Shown: positions 21,554 to 28,511 of the stretch, piece by piece
Layout of the letters: the number at the start of each line of letters is the position of its first letter
How positions within the stretch are numbered: position 1 is the stretch's first letter
Translations under genes and position numbers: made by a program
The notes under the pieces: model-generated
What the model saw: only the letters and a program-made list of their open reading frames with translations
The model's database searches: none
What the model was told of the DNA's origin: nothing
IMG/VR virus record: IMGVR_UViG_3300020172_002301
Location: 1 to 46,284 of that record
Length of the DNA: 46,284 nt
Strand: one strand, 5' to 3'
Origin: a virus

Positions 21554-21807
21554 TAATTGTCTGTTTTTGGATTAGGTACTGAAAACACAAACGTGTCACC
21601 CAACTTGTATTTGTCGTTATCATCAATTAAAATAATTGTTCCTTTTAAATTTGATGATGGTGTTCCTTTAAGTCGATAATGACATAGTCCATTATCACCG
21701 GGCGAAACACAAATGACTTCAACAGTTGGACACTTCATTGTGTTCTTGTGGGTGACACAAGATACAAATGAAATTAAAATTAGGAGTACTAATGTGATTT
21801 TTTTCAT
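21553..21807 (-). CDS. predicted lipoprotein
   Basis: An 84-residue protein with signal peptide MKKITLVLLILISFVSC, the lipid-modified Cys at residue 17. The small mature domain has further cysteines (KCP, ICV, LCH) and reads as beta-rich. One of four predicted lipoproteins in the window. Confidence 0.8.
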   Translation of the reverse strand: MKKITLVLLILISFVSCVTHKNTMKCPTVEVICVSPGDNGLCHYRLKGTPSSNLKGTIILIDDNDKYKLGDTFVFSVPNPKTDN

Positions 21808-21818
21808 ATGGTTTTATT

Positions 21819-21935
21819 TTAGTTCATGAATATTTTTACCATTAATAAAAATAAATTTCCAATAATTGCAAATACACCTACTATTACCGCAAATGCGTAT
21901 AATACATCACCAAATGGGTCGCTAGTTCTTCTCAT
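21819..21935 (-). CDS. 38-residue membrane peptide
   Basis: MRRTSDPFGDVLYAFAVIVG followed by a long hydrophobic stretch ending MVKIFMN. It begins directly after the leader AAATCAGAATAAT-ATG, the same leader found at 16.4-17.3 kb, and lies just 15 bases downstream of the tRNA-like element. Confidence 0.6.
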   Translation of the reverse strand: MRRTSDPFGDVLYAFAVIVGVFAIIGNLFLLMVKIFMN

Positions 21936-21949
21936 ATTATTCTGATTTG

Positions 21950-22038
21950 TAGTCAGGACAGGATTCGAACCTGTTTTCAGGGACTTAAAGTAAATAACCC
22001 TCTAAGTTTGTGTAACGACCAAAATACGCCACCTGACC
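21950..22038 (-). tRNA. tRNA-like element, type II length, isotype unclear
   Basis: On the minus strand an 88-nt segment has a 7-bp acceptor pair (GGTCAGG with CCTGACT), T8, A14 and GG in the D loop, and a perfect T arm (ACAGG, TTCGAAT, CCTGT). Its length fits Leu/Ser/Tyr tRNAs. The D stem and anticodon stem are poor: the best anticodon loop has only three pairs, so I do not assign an amino acid. CCA is not encoded, in keeping with the phage CCA-adding enzyme at 39455. It could be a diverged tRNA or a tRNA-like 3' domain of the adjacent RNA. Confidence 0.6.
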
Positions 22039-22640
22039 ATAAAGAAAGGTTCTGAATCATCCCCACGCCACTTTGGGAGAACCTTTCAAGTTTAATAGTA
22101 GTTGGCAACATAATATCCCACACCGATATGCCTAAGATTCGTTAGACAATAGTAACCATCCACGGTGGGTTTCTACTTTCACACTCCGTCTTTGTTCTAT
22201 CTCACCATCAGTGCGGGTGGAATCAAACTCAGCGTTCAGTGCTATCCTCAGAACATCTTCACCCTACCCCCAAAGTTACGTGGTGAGTCTCACTCGGAAG
22301 CTGAGTGTGTATTGTAAGATTGTTCAGTGTTCTTACAACTTGTGGATTCTATTACGACTAATTAAAGCCCCTTACCCCCTCAATCCATAATGGGGAACTC
22401 TTGTTTTGAGTTTCCAACATATCTGACAGAACTTCCCTTGTCAGTAAGCCTCGCTCATTGGAGGTTATATGAGTTTCACTCTTTGTGTATCCTCCCCCAT
22501 AGCCTTGAAGACTTCAAGTCAGGTTCACACACCATAACGGACGAGTACCTCCGTTAATCGTGGGGTCTAAAAGTGGAGTGTGACGTATGCTCGTCCTATA
22601 GTTGTTTCCATCCGCGGACTCACGGTTCTCTCCACTAATC
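22039..22640 (-). ncRNA. large structured non-coding RNA candidate
   Basis: A 600-nt stretch without any credible ORF, with GC near 50% in sampled parts against about a third in the neighbours. Perfect stems: 22572-22578/22630-22636, 22536-22541/22550-22555, 22504-22509/22513-22518, 22423-22428/22439-22444, 22312-22318/22332-22338 and 22044-22052/22079-22087. Several weaker ones add to these. The first stem starts right after the predicted start site, and the last one abuts the tRNA-like element. Size, phage context and tRNA adjacency recall the GOLLD and ROOL giant RNA classes; I cannot confirm membership. Confidence 0.7.
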
Positions 22641-22645
22641 TTTTA

Positions 22646-22677
22646 CAAGTATAAGAAATAATTTTTAATATTCCAAA
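22646..22677 (-). promoter_or_regulatory. promoter of the structured RNA locus
   Basis: On the minus strand: TTTG (complement of 22674-22677), 20 bases, TATACTTG (complement of 22646-22653), one mismatch to TAnnTTTG. Transcription would start near 22640, just before the first stem. Confidence 0.7.
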
Positions 22678-22683
22678 ACTTTT

Positions 22684-22869
22684 TTAAAATAATTTCAAGT
22701 TTGTGTCGTTAACCTTGGTGTAAAGTTTCATGACCTTGGTAACTGTAGACTTGGAACAGTGAACTGACTTTGAAATAGAGTCATAACTCCTTCCTCGTCT
22801 AACCAAATTAATGATTTCAACTGAACGAGGTTTCTCTAAAAATGTTTCGACGGTTTCTTTTTTTCTCAT
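22684..22869 (-). CDS. small helix-turn-helix DNA-binding protein
   Basis: A 61-residue basic protein. The core IINLVRRGRSYDSISKSVHC then SKSTVTKVMKLY is a classic helix-turn-helix of the resolvase/transposase-like type. It is probably a transcription regulator. It lies immediately upstream of the structured-RNA promoter and could regulate that promoter or its own operon. Confidence 0.75.
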   Translation of the reverse strand: MRKKETVETFLEKPRSVEIINLVRRGRSYDSISKSVHCSKSTVTKVMKLYTKVNDTNLKLF

Positions 22870-22876
22870 GATTTAA

Positions 22877-23170
22877 TTATTTAGATAATCTTCTTGTTGG
22901 TATGCAGTGGTCATCATAATATCTATGATGCCTTATATCAATTTTTCTTGGGTACAAATTTTTAAATATTTCCTGTCTCTCAATCAGTGTTAAGTTTTCA
23001 GTACAATCCTCACCAAACATAATGAACAACTCATCATCGGTAATTAGTTCGTGTGCGAACTTTTCAACACTGGTTAATTTCTTGTCTCGAAAATATTCCC
23101 GGTCGATACCCAAGTTCTCGTACCAATTAAGGTATTCTCTGTATGCGGTTTTTATTTGTTTTGTAATCAT
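22877..23170 (-). CDS. phage protein, unknown function
   Basis: A 97-residue helical protein (YREYLNWYENLG, SVEKFAHELI, LTLIERQEIFKNLYP). Segments of this type occur in other large phages. No catalytic motif. Overlaps its upstream neighbour by 4 bases. Confidence 0.75.
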   Translation of the reverse strand: MITKQIKTAYREYLNWYENLGIDREYFRDKKLTSVEKFAHELITDDELFIMFGEDCTENLTLIERQEIFKNLYPRKIDIRHHRYYDDHCIPTRRLSK

Positions 23171-23628
23171 CTTAAAAATTTGAATTTTGGGAGTAGTAAT
23201 CCGGTAACTCTAAGGTATGCACCTAAATCCTTTTTATATTCCACCACACTTTCGTCCTCGTCGTTATTTCGTTTTAAAGTAAATTCCATCATCGGGATAC
23301 CATCAGGTAATCCACTTTTAATTATTGTTGGGAGAGCAATAAAAGGTGACATTAACGCTTCCCTACATTCAAGTGTGAGTAAACCATAAGGATTGTCTTC
23401 CCGAATGTCCAACCTTATTTGTTGATTTATTTCCAAAAAACGATTAACACTACTGGAGGTCTCGACAAATACTTCATTAAAGGTACTTGGACTCAAAGCA
23501 ATTGTATCAATATTTTTAAAGGAGTTTTTAGATACTAAGTTTTTTAGACGCTGAAGTTTATTAAATAATATTACACCATCATCATGTGATGTTCCGTAAT
23601 TCCAAGTATCTACGACGTTATAATACAT
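23167..23628 (-). CDS. phage protein, unknown function, possibly leaderless
   Basis: A 153-residue protein from the ATG at 23628 (MYYNVVDTWNYG); a TTG three codons earlier lies in the -7 box. The ATG is only 6 bases past the -7 element, so the mRNA probably has almost no 5' leader. Alpha/beta pattern; PSTFNEVFVE and GLLTLECREALM are notable but unassigned. It heads the unit that runs into the helix-turn-helix gene. Confidence 0.75.
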   Translation of the reverse strand: MYYNVVDTWNYGTSHDDGVILFNKLQRLKNLVSKNSFKNIDTIALSPSTFNEVFVETSSSVNRFLEINQQIRLDIREDNPYGLLTLECREALMSPFIALPTIIKSGLPDGIPMMEFTLKRNNDEDESVVEYKKDLGAYLRVTGLLLPKFKFLR

Positions 23629-23634
23629 TCGTGA

Positions 23635-23666
23635 CAAATATAAGAATATATTTCGAATATACCAAA
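23635..23666 (-). promoter_or_regulatory. Bacteroidota-type promoter
   Basis: On the minus strand: TTTG (complement of 23663-23666), 20 bases, TATATTTG (complement of 23635-23642). It drives the gene starting at 23628. Confidence 0.85.
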
Positions 23667-23667
23667 A

Positions 23668-23696
23668 ATAAAAAACCCCTTTTTTGAAGGGGTTTG
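23668..23696 (-). terminator. Rho-independent terminator
   Basis: AAACCCCTT and AAGGGGTTT pair perfectly around a short T-rich loop; on the minus strand a T run follows. It ends the unit 24247-23702 directly before the next promoter. Confidence 0.85.
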
Positions 23697-23701
23697 TATT
23701 T

Positions 23702-24247
23702 TTATATTGTAACTATTAAAGTTGCGGGTTTTGTTTTAAAGAAGTTGGTCCTATCTATTTTTAGATTAGACAACAATCGTGGGGTTACTGTAACAATAAA
23801 CTTATTTGTTTTACCTGAGTTTGAAGTTTGTTTGATATTATTTAATAGTTCTGAGTTATCACCATAAACGTCGTAGTAAACTATGTCACCACCGATTACT
23901 TCCTTCATACCAAAAGAACGGTTTCCACCTTGAGCTATTTTCTCACCACCAATATCTTGGTAAACAGATTTACCATCAATAGTCACAACATTTACCTGTT
24001 CTATTATATTTTTTGCCATCTCATAGTAAGAACTTTTTTCCTCAACATATGGTGATATTTTAACACCAATCTTTAATTCTCCACCATTATATGGATTTGG
24101 GGCAACAAATGCAGATATTACAACCGTTTCTAACCAATTCATAAATTCTTGGTCTTCCTCTACGGTTTTTACAGATTGTTCATTAACCAACCCATACATT
24201 TTACGGATTTGGTCTTTCTCACTTTCAGATATAATAAATTTTCCCAT
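23702..24247 (-). CDS. phage protein, unknown function
   Basis: A 181-residue protein whose N terminus, MGKFIISESEKDQIRKMYGL, resembles the short ISExEKxxIRxMYGL helix seen at the start of many proteins in large Bacteroidota phages. The rest is beta-rich (VKISPYVEEKSSYYE, KFIVTVTPRLL). Possibly structural or virion-associated; not assigned. Confidence 0.7.
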   Translation of the reverse strand: MGKFIISESEKDQIRKMYGLVNEQSVKTVEEDQEFMNWLETVVISAFVAPNPYNGGELKIGVKISPYVEEKSSYYEMAKNIIEQVNVVTIDGKSVYQDIGGEKIAQGGNRSFGMKEVIGGDIVYYDVYGDNSELLNNIKQTSNSGKTNKFIVTVTPRLLSNLKIDRTNFFKTKPATLIVTI

Positions 24248-24271
24248 CTTTATAAATATCCAAAAAATCGT

Positions 24272-25129
24272 TTAAAAATTTCTACCGCCAGTCATTCCTA
24301 ATTTCTGCATGATGGATAAGATTGAATTAACATCCATATCTCGACCATAATCACATTCGGCAATATCGGTTAAAATTTGGTGTCCACCATATGACTCCGA
24401 AATTTCGGTCAATAAATTTCCATTCCAAATTTTAACATCCATTTCTACTTTACCACTATGAATTGATTTATACTCCGGCATGTCAGTGATTGAATCCATC
24501 ATTCTAATTTCATCGGTAATGATTGCCAGGATGTTACTTGGGATTGGAATCATGAAAGGATTAATGGGGTCGTCATTTGCTTTCCATCCTTCAATTAATG
24601 ATTCACTATCTTTACTTGATATTGCCCATTTTTTATCGTCCTTTTTACTGATAATGTAAATGATTTTATATTCAGGGATGTATTGGTCCCAATATTTTTG
24701 TTGGGTCACACACCATTTAGTATTCGCACCATACATCTTTGCCGACTCATAACTTAAAGGAATTAATATTGACCAATCATCATCGTTATAAATCTTCTTA
24801 ACCTGTTTCTCAAATTTTTTTAAACGGACCAACTCATCCGCTTCATGGACCTCATCCGCAATTTGTTTGAAGCTGGTATACATACCAATATCATTGTTCT
24901 TAATTCGATTTGCAATCAAATGCTCTTCAAACTTATGTAGATTATTTAGATTGTCTCTTTGAAACAAATGACGAAGAATGTCACCATCCGTAGTGAAGTT
25001 TGATTTAAACATCTTGATAAGAAACGGTAGGTATTTGTACGTACCACTTGGGTCCGCCTTTGACAACAAATCAATTAGATTAACATTTAAATCCTTGTGT
25101 TGTTCTTTAAGTTTGTCTAATCTTGACAT
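24272..25129 (-). CDS. phage protein with GAxTKWC motif, paralogue of 41821-42813
   Basis: A 285-residue protein. N-terminal helical region; central block QVKKIYNDDDWSILIPLSYE then SAKMYGANTKWCVTQQKYW and IIYIISKKDDKKWA. The order (KVIY.DD.W..L.PL.Y..S..YG..TKWC) is shared with 41821-42813, so the two are paralogues; the N- and C-terminal parts differ. I know similar KWCT-containing proteins in large phages but not their function. Confidence 0.75.
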   Translation of the reverse strand: MSRLDKLKEQHKDLNVNLIDLLSKADPSGTYKYLPFLIKMFKSNFTTDGDILRHLFQRDNLNNLHKFEEHLIANRIKNNDIGMYTSFKQIADEVHEADELVRLKKFEKQVKKIYNDDDWSILIPLSYESAKMYGANTKWCVTQQKYWDQYIPEYKIIYIISKKDDKKWAISSKDSESLIEGWKANDDPINPFMIPIPSNILAIITDEIRMMDSITDMPEYKSIHSGKVEMDVKIWNGNLLTEISESYGGHQILTDIAECDYGRDMDVNSILSIMQKLGMTGGRNF

Positions 25130-25130
25130 A

Positions 25131-25280
25131 TTAAATTGTTTTTCCGGATTTGTTTAATAAATGATTATTATTTCTAATAATTTTATTAATCTCTTTTGTT
25201 GTAAGTCCGTTTTTCCAATCCTTTGATGATGGTAAAGGAAAAATTAAACTGAATTCGTATTGGTCTTTTAATCTTGACAT
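25131..25280 (-). CDS. 49-residue basic protein
   Basis: ATG at 25280: MSRLKDQYEFSLIFPLPSSK..., ending in a basic Asn/Lys-rich helix (TTKEINKIIRNNNHLLNK). It fills the gap between 25283 and 25129, and its stop nearly touches the next ATG. The opening MSRLK resembles the MSRL/MSRI starts of the two KWC proteins. Confidence 0.65.
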   Translation of the reverse strand: MSRLKDQYEFSLIFPLPSSKDWKNGLTTKEINKIIRNNNHLLNKSGKTI

Positions 25281-25282
25281 GA

Positions 25283-25582
25283 TTATCTTTTCTGTAAAAT
25301 TCTTTTTGTCATCTCATCTCTGATACCGTAGTTTTCTTTATCAAACTCATGTTGTTTGATGTACTCGCCGTTTCGACTTCTAAATCTACAGTAAATCTCA
25401 TCGGATTCCAAAAAGAAAAAGTTCTCTTCCAAATAGGAAATCAATTTTTGTCGGTCGTATGTTGGACAAACAGGATTGATGATTACATATAACATTCTGT
25501 CGGCAAATGAACAATTGGCTCTTCCGTTTCCGTAAAAGTCATCAATGTGTTGCATCACCTGTAAATTCGTTTGGATTTGCAT
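25283..25582 (-). CDS. phage protein, unknown function
   Basis: A 99-residue protein with strand-helix alternation (MLYVIINPVCPTYDRQKLIS) and a charged C terminus. No motif recognised. In a run with membrane genes upstream and the KWC protein downstream. Confidence 0.7.
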   Translation of the reverse strand: MQIQTNLQVMQHIDDFYGNGRANCSFADRMLYVIINPVCPTYDRQKLISYLEENFFFLESDEIYCRFRSRNGEYIKQHEFDKENYGIRDEMTKRILQKR

Positions 25583-25588
25583 ATATTA

Positions 25589-25834
25589 TTAGTTTTGTTT
25601 AGTGTCTTCTTCGGTTTGACTCTCCAACTCTTTCTTCGCAATATATTTGTGTAAAATAATGATACTAATTAATAAAACAACAAATGGTATCGTGGGAATG
25701 TGAGACAAAATAAGTAACACAATACAAATTCCATATAGGAAATCATTCCATCTACTACGAACCAATGATATGAGAATATATAATCCCCATATAACCATTA
25801 AAATTGTGTCTATTACATTAATTAATATATCCAT
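25589..25834 (-). CDS. 81-residue membrane protein
   Basis: Two to three hydrophobic segments (about residues 5-24, 33-47 and 49-63), then a polar Glu/Thr-rich tail. Adjacent to two more membrane genes (gap 0 and overlap), perhaps a small membrane complex. Function unknown. Confidence 0.75.
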   Translation of the reverse strand: MDILINVIDTILMVIWGLYILISLVRSRWNDFLYGICIVLLILSHIPTIPFVVLLISIIILHKYIAKKELESQTEEDTKQN

Positions 25835-26191
25835 TTATTCTAATTTCAATTTTTCTTTTTCAGTTGGTTCGTGATGTTGGTAACCTGAAAATATTTTATC
25901 AAGAGTGTCGGCCGATTTATACCAGTATGGAACCATACCAACCCCATCGACTCTATACTTGAATAACCAACCATGAATGAACGTAGTTTTTGTGATATAA
26001 GGTAATATTCCAATCTGTACCATGTCTCCCTTTGAAAACTCATTAAATTTAATTTCTCGAACTCTTTCTTTTTTGATTGCCTCTAAAAGATATTCATCAG
26101 TTAGAACACCGTGAGAAAAATATGATACCACATTACCAATTGACATCAATAACAAAAACCACATTACCACTACAAACCAAAACCCTCTCAT
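25835..26191 (-). CDS. 118-residue single-pass membrane protein
   Basis: One N-terminal helix (FWFVVVMWFLLLMSIGNVV), then a soluble domain of about 90 residues with beta pattern (VREIKFNEFSKGDMVQIG). The short basic start before the helix suggests an inside-N topology with the domain in the periplasm. It overlaps 26188-26406 by 4 bases. Confidence 0.7.
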   Translation of the reverse strand: MRGFWFVVVMWFLLLMSIGNVVSYFSHGVLTDEYLLEAIKKERVREIKFNEFSKGDMVQIGILPYITKTTFIHGWLFKYRVDGVGMVPYWYKSADTLDKIFSGYQHHEPTEKEKLKLE

Positions 26192-26406
26192 TTTACAATA
26201 AATTTAAATAATAAACCAAGTCCTGCCCAAATAAAATAAAGACCAATAAGGATAAATGTTGAACTCATTAATCCTGTATACCATACATTAAATGATTCAT
26301 TATTATCTTTTATTTTGAATACTCTATTGACAATTTTACCTACTATAAATGGTAACCCTACCATAAAAAATAGTATATACACAAAATCAAGTAACTTTAA
26401 TTCCAT
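26188..26406 (-). CDS. 72-residue two-pass membrane protein
   Basis: Hydrophobic helices at about 5-24 and 43-70 with a polar linker (KIKDNNESFNVW). It overlaps the next gene by 4 bases (ATGA). Unknown function. Confidence 0.7.
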   Translation of the reverse strand: MELKLLDFVYILFFMVGLPFIVGKIVNRVFKIKDNNESFNVWYTGLMSSTFILIGLYFIWAGLGLLFKFIVK

Positions 26407-26410
26407 GATG

Positions 26411-26590
26411 TTAATTTTTATCTTTTTCTTTTGTTTTTTTTATTTCAATAAAAACATCGTACGCAACCACAGACCTTTCTGCCTTTGGGTATTTGTTCAT
26501 TTTTTCCGATACTTTTTCTCTCCACTCCTCAAAAAATCCTTCGTTATGCGCTTTCCATCCATAATACTCATGGAGTTCTTCGTTTGTCAT
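26411..26590 (-). CDS. 59-residue charged protein
   Basis: ATG at 26590: MTNEELHEYYGWKAHNEGFF, followed by EEWREKVSEKM and a Lys-rich tail. Its start overlaps the stop of 26587-26994 by 4 bases (ATGA), and 4 bases separate its stop from the next ATG, as in neighbouring coupled genes. Small soluble helical protein of unknown function. Confidence 0.7.
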   Translation of the reverse strand: MTNEELHEYYGWKAHNEGFFEEWREKVSEKMNKYPKAERSVVAYDVFIEIKKTKEKDKN

Positions 26591-26994
26591 TTTACATACT
26601 TGTATTTCGTCTTCATTATGGTGTGTAACTTCCTTAACTCTTCGTGATGTGGTCCACCAGCCGACATTCCCCTTAATAATTGAAAGTCTTCTGTAAATAG
26701 TATATCCAATGTTTCTTTATCCTCAGCACTTTCTATCTTTTCTTCTAAGATGTGTGCGTGTTCCCAAAACTTCTCACTTTGTCTCAACAAATAATTGAAA
26801 AGGGTTAGGATTAAACTACAAACAATACTAAGAAACAATGAAGTATTAGTTAAAAGTTTAAAAGATGCTGGGTTATTCAACGTTAACGATGCTCCCCAAA
26901 GTATCATTAAAATAATAACAAAAAAGAAAAATCCGATAGCAATAAACAACTGCCATAATTTTGCTTCAGAAAAAAATAATTTTATTGTCTTCAT
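26587..26994 (-). CDS. two-pass membrane protein with C-terminal FQLLRGM motif
   Basis: A 135-residue protein. Helices at about 12-35 and 47-67, a coiled-coil-like linker (FWEHAHILEEKIESAEDKE), then DFQLLRGMSAGGPHHEE near residues 107-123. This is the only member of the FKLLRG group with the motif near the C terminus, presumably on the cytoplasmic side. Confidence 0.75.
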   Translation of the reverse strand: MKTIKLFFSEAKLWQLFIAIGFFFFVIILMILWGASLTLNNPASFKLLTNTSLFLSIVCSLILTLFNYLLRQSEKFWEHAHILEEKIESAEDKETLDILFTEDFQLLRGMSAGGPHHEELRKLHTIMKTKYKYVK

Positions 26995-27013
26995 TTTATA
27001 TAATCTTTAATTG

Positions 27014-27172
27014 TTATTCTCCAAATGTAAAATCATTTTTAGAATATTCCAAATGATTTTTTAAAAATATTTTTTCATAATATTCACACCACAACATTTC
27101 TTCTTGTTCTGGTGTGAAATTATTTTCCTGTGTTGCAGGGACAGTGTCCTGCGTGTGTGATTCCTGACCCAT
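27014..27172 (-). CDS. 52-residue acidic phage protein
   Basis: ATG at 27172: MGQESHTQDTVPATQENNFT, then PEQEEMLWCEYYEKIF and ending FTFGE. It overlaps the 3' end of the lipoprotein gene in another frame, and its own 3' half contains the promoter of 26994. The amino-acid pattern (TPEQEEMLWCEYYEK) looks genuinely coding. Confidence 0.5.
   Translation of the reverse strand: MGQESHTQDTVPATQENNFTPEQEEMLWCEYYEKIFLKNHLEYSKNDFTFGE
27022..27053 (-). promoter_or_regulatory. Bacteroidota-type promoter
   Basis: On the minus strand: TTTG (complement of 27050-27053), 20 bases, TACATTTG (complement of 27022-27029). It drives the gene at 26994 and the membrane cluster after it. Confidence 0.8.
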
Positions 27173-27350
27173 GTGACCTCTCGACAATTAAATAAACGTG
27201 ACCTTTATGTTCCCATTCAGATACATAATAACTATAATCATTAGTTTTAACCGTCATGGGTATGTGACTTTTTCCATCGTACACCGGTTTTGTATTTTTG
27301 TTTCCACAACTAACAAAAAAAAGTGCCACAATGAATAGGATTTTATTCAT
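27120..27350 (-). CDS. predicted lipoprotein
   Basis: A 76-residue protein starting MNKILFIVALFFVSC, with the lipobox Cys at 15. The frame is open eight codons further upstream, but the signal peptide fixes the start at 27350. The mature part ends HAGHCPCNTGK. It overlaps the dioxygenase gene by 8 bases. Confidence 0.7.
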   Translation of the reverse strand: MNKILFIVALFFVSCGNKNTKPVYDGKSHIPMTVKTNDYSYYVSEWEHKGHVYLIVERSHGSGITHAGHCPCNTGK

Positions 27351-28236
27351 TAATATTATCAATCGGTAGTTCAATGGTTATGGGTTCAACCGCCTCAATT
27401 ATAATATCATGACCACTACGTTCTCTGTATATTTTTGTTAATACATACAACGGCTTATCATTGTTACCACTGTGAGAATATTTGGTGTAAGGGTTTTCAC
27501 TACCATCATTATAAAGGTTTTTCCAAATTACCGCATCCCCTTTAATAGGTTTGATTTCTTTTTCGATACTTTTGAAATTAACGTATCCACCTTCATTTAA
27601 GTTATTTAAGAATAACTTCACTGACCAAACTCTTTGACCTTTATCATCCAATTCAGATTGGATTGATTTGTCGTTATTCATAAAGAAATCATATCTTTCT
27701 TTATGTTCAAAACCCGGTACAAATTTTTCGATGTAAAGATTGTCACCAAGTGAATAATCCATACCAACGATTCTATTGATTTTTGAATCTATGTCACTAT
27801 AAAATTGACTACCCGGTTTCAAAGAAAGTTTAAGTTCTCTTTGAAGTTCTTTTGATTTGTCAGTTAATGGTTTTAACTTTTTAAAATGGGTGTCAGCAAT
27901 TTTAATTAACTCATCACATTGCTCGTGAGTCAATAATTCAGGTGCGGTATACATCTCAACAAAATTACTTTCCATACGATATACGTTTCCATTATCTGAA
28001 AGTGATTTATTGAACGGGTACAACTCAACCTCGTAAGGAACATTTAACGCTTCTTGAGAGTATTGTCTTTGCCATATCAATGTATTGGCAGGTTCAATCT
28101 CCAATTCATTTTTGACCAAGTTATAGTCAAATCCGTTATTTAAAAGGATATTGAACAAAGATTCTTTGTCAAATCCGTTTACAACATTGCTCCAAATCCA
28201 AAGCTTCCATTCAGGTGTGAAATTTTTAATTGTCAT
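27343..28236 (-). CDS. prolyl-4-hydroxylase-like 2OG-Fe(II) dioxygenase
   Basis: A 297-residue protein. After a helical N terminus, residues from about 95 on fit the P4H fold: LLTHEQCDELIKIA, YIEKFVPGFEHKERYDFF, KLFLNNLNEGGYVNF, IKPIKGDAVIWKN, SHSG and LTKIYRER. The distal His (SHSG) and a basic residue for 2-oxoglutarate are present. The usual HxD is replaced by a longer H-K-E-R-Y-D, so the metal site may be altered. The family hydroxylates proteins or nucleotides; the substrate is unknown. Confidence 0.75.
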   Translation of the reverse strand: MTIKNFTPEWKLWIWSNVVNGFDKESLFNILLNNGFDYNLVKNELEIEPANTLIWQRQYSQEALNVPYEVELYPFNKSLSDNGNVYRMESNFVEMYTAPELLTHEQCDELIKIADTHFKKLKPLTDKSKELQRELKLSLKPGSQFYSDIDSKINRIVGMDYSLGDNLYIEKFVPGFEHKERYDFFMNNDKSIQSELDDKGQRVWSVKLFLNNLNEGGYVNFKSIEKEIKPIKGDAVIWKNLYNDGSENPYTKYSHSGNNDKPLYVLTKIYRERSGHDIIIEAVEPITIELPIDNINE

Positions 28237-28504
28237 ATTCTGTTTTTGTTTTTTTTATTACTTTTTTTATTACTTCAATCGTGTCCCCAACATTGTATTT
28301 TCGGTAACTTGTTACTCGAACTGTTTCACCAACTAAACGAACCTTCCAATAGGGTGTGGTTTGTAATGTGTTATCGAAACCAATCGGATGGTACTCAACC
28401 GAATCCACAATTTTTAATTCATGTGTTTCAATAACCTGAAGGTTATCGTTATTACATGAAAAAAGAACAACGGATGTTACTAATATAATGAAAATTTTTT
28501 TCAT
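28226..28504 (-). CDS. predicted lipoprotein
   Basis: A 92-residue protein starting MKKIFIILVTSVVLFSC, with Cys 17 as lipid site. The mature domain is small and beta-rich (VRLVGETVRVTSYRKY) and ends in a Lys-rich tail. It overlaps the dioxygenase start by 11 bases. Fourth lipoprotein of the window. Confidence 0.75.
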   Translation of the reverse strand: MKKIFIILVTSVVLFSCNNDNLQVIETHELKIVDSVEYHPIGFDNTLQTTPYWKVRLVGETVRVTSYRKYNVGDTIEVIKKVIKKTKTEYDN

Positions 28505-28511
28505 AATCAAA

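Noticed and set aside
22100-22115. TTTGGC-family repeat copy inside the structured RNA
   Set aside because: AGTAGTTGGCAACAT shares only about nine bases with the core and lacks the CTCAGG and GG blocks; judged chance.
21950-22640. tmRNA or rRNA fragment
   Set aside because: The 3' end is tRNA-like, but its acceptor partner lies only 88 nt away rather than about 350, and no tag-peptide frame was found. A passing resemblance of GGATAGCACTGAACGC to the 3' part of 23S rRNA is too short and not supported by flanking sequence.
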